The notes under the pieces: generated by a model
The model's input: the letters and a program-made list of their open reading frames with translations, nothing else
The model's database searches: none
Told to the model about the DNA's origin: nothing
Shown here: positions 58,620-64,000 of the stretch, one piece after another
Numbering within the stretch: the stretch's first letter is position 1
Layout of the letters: each line of letters begins with the position of its first letter
From: Pelagibacteraceae bacterium AG-319-F18
GTDB lineage: Bacteria > Pseudomonadota > Alphaproteobacteria > Pelagibacterales > Pelagibacteraceae
Assembly (NCBI GenBank): GCA_003283905.1
Contig: QBXA01000003.1
Location: 1-64,000, forward strand
Length of the DNA stretch: 64,000 nt
Direction of reading: 5' to 3'
Position numbers and translations under genes: made by a program

Positions 58620-59513
58620 ATGAACGCAACTTTTAACAGCAATGTGCCAGCTCTCTCAAATGAAGGTGGTCTGTCTGCATATTTAGAACAAATAAAAAAA
58701 TTTCCAATGCTAGCTGCAGAAGAAGAATACATGTTAGCAAAAAATTGGAAAACTACAGGAAATATTAAAGCAGCTGAAAAATTAGTAACGAGTCATTTAA
58801 GGCTAGTAGCTAAAATTGCAATGGGTTACAGAGGATATGGGCTACCTGTAAATGAAATGATTTCTGAGGGCAATGTTGGCTTGATGCAAGCTGTCAAAAA
58901 ATTTGAACCTGAAAAAGGTTTTAGATTAGCAACATACGCTATGTGGTGGATCAAAGCTTCTATCCAAGAATATATTTTAAGATCTTGGAGTTTAGTCAAA
59001 ATAGGAACAACTACAGCTCAAAAGAAATTATTTTTCAATCTTAAAAAAATAAAAAACCAAATTGCACCTCAAGCAGAGGGTGACTTAAGAGATGAGCATG
59101 TGAATGAAATAGCCAACAAATTAGATGTTAGTAAAGATGAAGTTGTTTCAATGAATAGAAGACTTTCAGGTAAAGAATTTTCATTAAATGCTCAAGTTGG
59201 TGAAGATGGAGATGAATGGCAAGATTGGTTAGTTGATAAAGAATTAGACCATGATTTAAAATTTGCGCAACAAGAAGAAATGGAACAAAGAAAAGATTTA
59301 TTAAAAAATTCAATCAAAGTCTTAAATGAAAGAGAAAGAGAAATTTTATATTCAAGAAGGTTAAATGATAATCCAACAACTTTGGAGGATTTAAGTAAAA
59401 AACATAAGATTAGTAGAGAAAGAGTAAGACAAATCGAAAATAAAGCGTTTGAGAAATTACAAAAGCAAATGCTTCTAATGGCAAAATCTAAAAATCTGTT
59501 ACCAGCAAATTAA
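58620..59513 (+). CDS. rpoH: Heat-shock sigma factor RpoH (sigma-32)
   Basis: 297 residues. Region 2 has [18 protein letters not shown] near 60, [35 protein letters not shown] (region from 81); the RpoH box [10 protein letters not shown] near 137 marks sigma-32 rather than RpoD. Region 4 ends with [16 protein letters not shown]. It directs transcription of chaperones and proteases. No ribosome binding site is seen before the ATG. Its TAA shares TTAA with the convergent purA stop. Confidence 0.95.
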   Translation: MNATFNSNVPALSNEGGLSAYLEQIKKFPMLAAEEEYMLAKNWKTTGNIKAAEKLVTSHLRLVAKIAMGYRGYGLPVNEMISEGNVGLMQAVKKFEPEKGFRLATYAMWWIKASIQEYILRSWSLVKIGTTTAQKKLFFNLKKIKNQIAPQAEGDLRDEHVNEIANKLDVSKDEVVSMNRRLSGKEFSLNAQVGEDGDEWQDWLVDKELDHDLKFAQQEEMEQRKDLLKNSIKVLNEREREILYSRRLNDNPTTLEDLSKKHKISRERVRQIENKAFEKLQKQMLLMAKSKNLLPAN

Positions 59514-60802
59514 ATATCAAAAGGATTTTCAACTAAAATAGTATCGTCTCTTTCTGGACTAGTTGATACACTTGAAACTTTAGCACCTATAAACTCTTCT
59601 ACTGCATAAATATATTTTTTTGCATTTTCAGGTAAAGCATCCATATCTTTAATACCATTAGTAGATGTTTTCCATCCAGGAAAGATTTTATATACCGGTT
59701 TTATTTTTAATTGATCTTCAACTGCTGCAGGTAAATAATCTATTTTTTTTCCATCAAGCTCATATTTAACACACATTTTAATTTCATCCAATTCATCAAG
59801 TACATCAAGTTTAGTAAGTGCTATACCATCTATGCCTGAAATTTTTATTGTTTGCCTAACCAATACTCCATCAAACCAACCACATCTTCTTTTTCTACTT
59901 GTTACAGTTCCAAACTCTTTTCCTCGAGTACCTAATAATTCTCCTACATCATCTGTTAATTCAGTTGGAAAAGGACCTTCTCCAACTCTTGTTGTGTAGG
60001 CTTTTGTAATCCCTAAAACATAATTAATTGAGTTTGGACCACATCCTGTGCCTGTTGCAGCACTAGATGCAACTGTGTTAGAAGATGTTACATAAGGGTA
60101 AGTGCCATGATCCACATCTAGTAAAATTCCCTGAGCACCTTCAAACAAAATTTTCTTTTTTTGTTTTTTAAACTCATCTATCTTAAGCCAAACTGGCTGA
60201 GAAAACTTTAATATTTGAGGTGCAATCTTTAATAGTTCTAATTTTAATTGCTCTTTTTCAAAAATTTTTTTTCCAAGACCTTTTCTGATTGCATTGTGAT
60301 GAACTAAAACAGACTCTAATCTTTGATCTAAGTTTTTTTCAGACCTAAGATCCATCACCCTAATAGATCTTCTTCCAACTTTATCCTCATATGCTGGGCC
60401 AATTCCTCTTCTAGTTGTTCCAATTTTACCTTTTCCTGCCGCATCCTCTCTAATTTCATCCATTTCCCTATGAAATGGCAAAATTAAATTTGCAGCCTCA
60501 GAAATAATAAAATTATTGATATTTACATCTACTCCTTTTGATTTTATTTCTTCAATTTCTTCCAATAATGCCCATGGATCAACTACAACTCCATTTCCTA
60601 TAATTGAAATTTTATTATTTCTTACAATTCCAGAAGGTAATAGTCTTAATTTATAAGTCACACCATCAATTACTAGTGTGTGACCTGCATTATGTCCTCC
60701 TTGAAATCTAATTACAACATCTGCTTGTTGTGAAAGCCAGTCTACAATTTTACCTTTTCCTTCATCACCCCACTGAGACCCAACTACAACTATATTTTTC
60801 AT
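59510..60802 (-). CDS. purA: Adenylosuccinate synthetase
   Basis: 430 residues; GTP-dependent first step from IMP to [19 protein letters not shown] at 8-23, GGHNAGHTL near 35, [14 protein letters not shown] near 128, [22 protein letters not shown] (region near 220) and [11 protein letters not shown] near 387 all match. Starts sharing one base with the thiD stop. Confidence 0.97.
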   Translation of the reverse strand: MKNIVVVGSQWGDEGKGKIVDWLSQQADVVIRFQGGHNAGHTLVIDGVTYKLRLLPSGIVRNNKISIIGNGVVVDPWALLEEIEEIKSKGVDVNINNFIISEAANLILPFHREMDEIREDAAGKGKIGTTRRGIGPAYEDKVGRRSIRVMDLRSEKNLDQRLESVLVHHNAIRKGLGKKIFEKEQLKLELLKIAPQILKFSQPVWLKIDEFKKQKKKILFEGAQGILLDVDHGTYPYVTSSNTVASSAATGTGCGPNSINYVLGITKAYTTRVGEGPFPTELTDDVGELLGTRGKEFGTVTSRKRRCGWFDGVLVRQTIKISGIDGIALTKLDVLDELDEIKMCVKYELDGKKIDYLPAAVEDQLKIKPVYKIFPGWKTSTNGIKDMDALPENAKKYIYAVEEFIGAKVSSVSTSPERDDTILVENPFDI

Positions 60803-61614
60803 TACTTGAATTTTCTTTCTATATTGATTGTATGAAGATGATTAATTGGACCATGACCTTTTCCGTATTTAGGATTAGTTTTAATTCCAGAATTTACATA
60901 CTTAATGCCAAGCTCACAAGATTTCTTTATGGGTTTTCCACATGATAAAAATGTAGTGATTGCACTAGATAAAGTACAACCTGTTCCATGGGTATTTTTT
61001 GTTTTGTATCTTTTACTATTAAAAATTTTAATATCTGACTCTGAGACAAATATATCTTGGACTATCTTTGTTTTTAAATGTCCTCCTTTGATTAATACAC
61101 TATTTGCTCCAATTTCAATTAATTTATAAGCAGCAAAGATCATATCTTCTTTACATTTTATATTTGTATTAGTTAATATTTCAGCTTCAGGAATATTGGG
61201 AGTGATTAATGTTGCTTTTTTTACCAGCTTATCTATCAATAATTTAATTGCTTTATCATCTATTAATTTTGTTCCACCTTTTGCAACCATTACAGGATCA
61301 AGAACTATTTTTTTAACTTTAATAATTTTAAGAGAATTAATTACCGACTCAATTACTTTGGCAGAATGCAACATTCCAATCTTAATTGCATCAGGCATAA
61401 TATCTCTTGCAGTAAATAAAATTTGATTTGTAATTTCTTTTGGCAGAATTGGAACAATTGATTTAACTCCTAATGTGTTTTGAGCTGTAATAGCAGTAAT
61501 TGCTGTCATAGCATAAGAACCAAGCGCTGTAATAGTTTTGATGTCAGCTTGAATTCCAGCACCACCTGATGAGTCGGATCCTGCAATGATTAATACTTTG
61601 GAATTGGGCTTCAC
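60802..61614 (-). CDS. thiD: Hydroxymethylpyrimidine (phosphate) kinase
   Basis: 270 residues from the GTG at 61614, which overlaps the glmM stop (GTGA); an in-frame GTG at 61644 would add ten Tyr/Lys/Asn residues inside glmM and is less likely. [17 protein letters not shown] starts near residue 10; DPVMVAKGG near 116, [14 protein letters not shown] near 214 carries the anion hole and catalytic region. Phosphorylates HMP and HMP-P for thiamine synthesis or salvage; no thiC or thiE is in the window. Confidence 0.92.
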   Translation of the reverse strand: MKPNSKVLIIAGSDSSGGAGIQADIKTITALGSYAMTAITAITAQNTLGVKSIVPILPKEITNQILFTARDIMPDAIKIGMLHSAKVIESVINSLKIIKVKKIVLDPVMVAKGGTKLIDDKAIKLLIDKLVKKATLITPNIPEAEILTNTNIKCKEDMIFAAYKLIEIGANSVLIKGGHLKTKIVQDIFVSESDIKIFNSKRYKTKNTHGTGCTLSSAITTFLSCGKPIKKSCELGIKYVNSGIKTNPKYGKGHGPINHLHTINIERKFK

Positions 61615-62942
61615 TTTATTTTTTTTGTAATAATATTTATACACTTTTCTAAAAGTTTTTTGTCTTCACTTTCGCCCATGACTCTTATTTTAGACTCAGT
61701 GCCAGACTCTCTTACCAATATTCTTCCATAACCTTTCATTAATTTTTCAGCTTTTTTTATAGATTTTTTAACATCTGAGTTTTTAAGTATAGATTTATCT
61801 TTTACTGAAATATTTTCTAAAATTTGTGGAGTTTTTTTAAAATTATTAAAAAAAGAACTAGCTTTTTTTCCTTTTCTTATTGCAAATAGCACTTCTAGAG
61901 CTACCAACAAACCATCTCCAGTTGTAGCAAATTTACCTAAAATAATATGTCCAGACTGCTCACCACCTAGATTAAAATTATTTTTTTGCATTTGTTTTTT
62001 TACATATCTATCTCCAACATTTGCTCTAATAAATTTTATTTTATTTGCTTCAAAAAATTTTTCCAAACCATAATTAGACATCAAAGTTCCAATAACTCCA
62101 CCTCTTAACATTTTTTTGTTTTTCCATCTTGTAGCTATTGCTGAAATTATTTGATCTCCATCAATTATATTTCCTACTTCATCGCTCATAATGATTCTAT
62201 CAGCATCACCATCTAAAGAAATACCAAGATGAGCTTTGTATTTTTTTACTGCAAATTTAATCTTATTAGGATGTGTCGAACCACAATTTTGATTAATATT
62301 TACTCCATTTGGATTAACACCAATAGCAATCACTTTTGCTCCTAAAGACTTCAGCAATTCTGGTCCAGCTTTATAACCTGCACCATTTGCACAATCGATT
62401 ACTATTCTTAGTCCTCTTAAATTAAATTCTTTCGGAAAATTTTTTTTTATTATTTTTAAATATTCTTTTGTCCCGCTCTCTAATCTTTTTACTCTACCTA
62501 ACTTTTCAGGACTAGAAAGATTTTTTGAAATTTTTTTATCTATTAATTTTTCAATTTTTTTTTCAATTTTGTCAGATAATTTCATTCCATCTGGACCAAA
62601 TAATTTTAAACCATTATCATTATGAGGATTATGAGAAGCAGTTATCATAATACCCATATTAGCTTTCATTGTTTTAGTTAACATGGCCAAACCATTTGTT
62701 GGCATAGGCCCAAATGTATAAACATGCATTCCGGCTGAAGCTAATCCTGAAACAAGCGCAGATTCTAAGGCATAACCAGATAGCCTTGTATCTTTAGCTA
62801 TAATCGCTATTTGTTTTCTTTTTTTTTGAGATTTAAAATATGTTCCTGATGCTAATCCAAACTTAAAAAACATATCACCATTAATATGCCTGCTATTAAT
62901 TGCACCTCTTATTCCATCAGTTCCAAAATATTTTTTTGACAT
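61611..62942 (-). CDS. glmM: Phosphoglucosamine mutase
   Basis: 443 residues; converts glucosamine-6-P to glucosamine-1-P for UDP-GlcNAc, cell-wall and lipid A synthesis. Starts KYFGTDGIRG; phosphoserine S103 in TASHNPHNDNG; magnesium loop LDGDADR near 240; sugar loop GGEQSGHI near 325; RESGTESKIRVM near the C-terminus binds phosphate. Two bases after folP, the usual partner position, and overlapping thiD. Confidence 0.97.
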   Translation of the reverse strand: MSKKYFGTDGIRGAINSRHINGDMFFKFGLASGTYFKSQKKRKQIAIIAKDTRLSGYALESALVSGLASAGMHVYTFGPMPTNGLAMLTKTMKANMGIMITASHNPHNDNGLKLFGPDGMKLSDKIEKKIEKLIDKKISKNLSSPEKLGRVKRLESGTKEYLKIIKKNFPKEFNLRGLRIVIDCANGAGYKAGPELLKSLGAKVIAIGVNPNGVNINQNCGSTHPNKIKFAVKKYKAHLGISLDGDADRIIMSDEVGNIIDGDQIISAIATRWKNKKMLRGGVIGTLMSNYGLEKFFEANKIKFIRANVGDRYVKKQMQKNNFNLGGEQSGHIILGKFATTGDGLLVALEVLFAIRKGKKASSFFNNFKKTPQILENISVKDKSILKNSDVKKSIKKAEKLMKGYGRILVRESGTESKIRVMGESEDKKLLEKCINIITKKIK

Positions 62943-62944
62943 TA

Positions 62945-63994
62945 TTATTTTATCATTTCTTTAAAGACTTTTACGCCCTGAAGCAATTCATTTACATCAT
63001 GAATTCTTAAAATTTGAACACCTTGCATCATTAGATAAATTGAAGATGCAACTGTTCCTCCTATTCTGCTTTTAGTGTCATTTTTTCCCACTATTTCTTT
63101 AATAAATCTTTTTCTTGAATTACCAACAAGTATAGGAAAACCAAGTGAATGGAAAATGGAAATATTACTAATTAGATTAATATTATGGTTTAAATTTTTT
63201 CCAAAACCTATACCTGGATCAATAATTATATTGTTATGTTGAATACCTATTTTTCTTAAAAATTTTATTTTATCTTCAAAAAAATCATAAATATCTAATA
63301 ATTCATTTTTATAACGCGGTTTAATTTGCATTTTTTCAGGTGTTCCTTGTGAATGCTGGATAACAAATGGAGTTTTATATTTTTTTAAAACATTAATAGT
63401 TTCAGAGTCATAATTTAATCCAGACACATCATTTATAATTTTAACACCATATTTAATTCCTTTTTTCATAACTTCAGATTTTCTGGTATCTAATGAAATT
63501 GGAATTTTTTTACCTATTGATTTAATAAGTTTTTCTATTCTTTTCCATTCTACTTCATTATCAATTGTTTTTGATCCCGGTCTTGTAGACTCCCCACCTA
63601 TATCAATAATATTTGCTCCTGAGTTAAACATCTTTAATGCATATTTTAAACCTTTATTACCTATATTAAATTTTCCTCCATCAGAAAAACTGTCTGGAGT
63701 AAGATTTAATACTCCCATTAAATTTGGCACTTTTAAAAAATTTAAATTTGCAAAATTTTTTTTTTTTGCTCTTATTTTTTTTAAATCTATTTTGATTTGT
63801 ACTCTTAATGATTTTGTTAAACTATTAATTTTTTTCACAGAAATTTTTTTTTTTAAAGTTCTTGATATTATTTCAATATGGTCAAACGAAATTTTTTTAT
63901 TTCCATTAAGGGGAATTGATTTATTGTTATTAACTAATAACTTGGACTCATTACCATAATAGAAATTACACGCTCTAGTGTAATATCTTTTCAT
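62945..63994 (-). CDS. folP: Dihydropteroate synthase with N-terminal extension
   Basis: 349 residues. The catalytic TIM barrel begins near residue 88 with LMGVLNLTPDSFSDGGKF; GANIIDIGGESTRPGS near 131, DTRKSEV near 165, IINDVSGL near 183, DPGIGFGKN near 257 and NSRKRF near 290 follow in order. The first 87 residues (with IPLNGNKKISFDHIEIISR) are not part of the barrel; similar extensions occur in alphaproteobacterial enzymes. AGAGAA lies 6 bases or less before the ATG, at the window edge. Makes dihydropteroate for folate. Confidence 0.94.
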   Translation of the reverse strand: MKRYYTRACNFYYGNESKLLVNNNKSIPLNGNKKISFDHIEIISRTLKKKISVKKINSLTKSLRVQIKIDLKKIRAKKKNFANLNFLKVPNLMGVLNLTPDSFSDGGKFNIGNKGLKYALKMFNSGANIIDIGGESTRPGSKTIDNEVEWKRIEKLIKSIGKKIPISLDTRKSEVMKKGIKYGVKIINDVSGLNYDSETINVLKKYKTPFVIQHSQGTPEKMQIKPRYKNELLDIYDFFEDKIKFLRKIGIQHNNIIIDPGIGFGKNLNHNINLISNISIFHSLGFPILVGNSRKRFIKEIVGKNDTKSRIGGTVASSIYLMMQGVQILRIHDVNELLQGVKVFKEMIK

Positions 63995-64000
63995 TTCTCT

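Overview
The window is AT-rich, very gene-dense bacterial DNA from an alphaproteobacterium with a streamlined genome, most likely of the SAR11 / Candidatus Pelagibacter clade. The support is the low GC content, the mostly tiny or overlapping gene junctions, the circularly permuted (two-piece) alphaproteobacterial-type ssrA gene, thyX, an RpoH-type sigma factor, and many ABC transporters for amino acids and peptides. The clade assignment is an inference from gene content and style; no marker gene was compared. No gene-free stretch exceeds about 300 bases except 39552-39930, which holds ssrA. I saw no rRNA, CRISPR array, insertion sequence, phage gene or replication origin.

Layout. 1-10887 (minus) is one long run of genes: a Liv-type ABC transporter (binding protein, LivH, LivM, LivG, LivF), AzlC/AzlD, the glutarate 2-hydroxylase GlaH, a divergent ProC-like reductase, and a second Liv-type set (LivG, LivF, LivH, LivM) that leaves the window on the left. 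10990-17370 holds an amino acid exporter, a small two-gene plus-strand unit (DUF2805-type protein and glutaredoxin), a two-gene secreted/outer-membrane unit (passenger-less inverse autotransporter barrel plus an unknown exported protein), msrB, a D-2-hydroxyacid dehydrogenase, an EamA transporter and a DadA-like oxidase. 17438-22884 is the rod-shape cluster mreB-mreC-mreD-mrdA-rodA. 22886-33204 joins branched-chain amino acid synthesis (leuA, ilvB, ilvN, ilvC) with an oligopeptide-type ABC transporter. 33253-39551 carries miaA, a Do-type protease, a DUF2065 protein, hflK/hflC, mrp and thyX, followed by ssrA. 39931-42625 is a pair of surface or envelope modification genes. 42727-64000 is housekeeping: ppdK, glyQ/glyS, an S49 peptidase, isoprenoid genes (ispB, dxs, ispA) with xseB, pdxH, aroC, a Sua5-type tRNA modification enzyme, an ABC exporter, tRNA-Arg, rluD-like, rpoH, purA, thiD, glmM and folP.

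How the parts fit. Much of the first half is about moving and making small nitrogenous nutrients: two Liv systems, a peptide system, AzlCD and LysE exporters, and the Ile/Val/Leu pathway. Both substrate-binding protein genes are separated from their first permease gene by nearly the same GC-rich hairpin, which probably raises binding-protein output over the membrane parts. The most unusual items are the orphan inverse autotransporter barrel with its exported partner (12282-13855), the glaH / ProC-like pair embedded between two Liv transporters, and compaction so tight that two convergent gene pairs share a palindromic TTAA as both stop codons.
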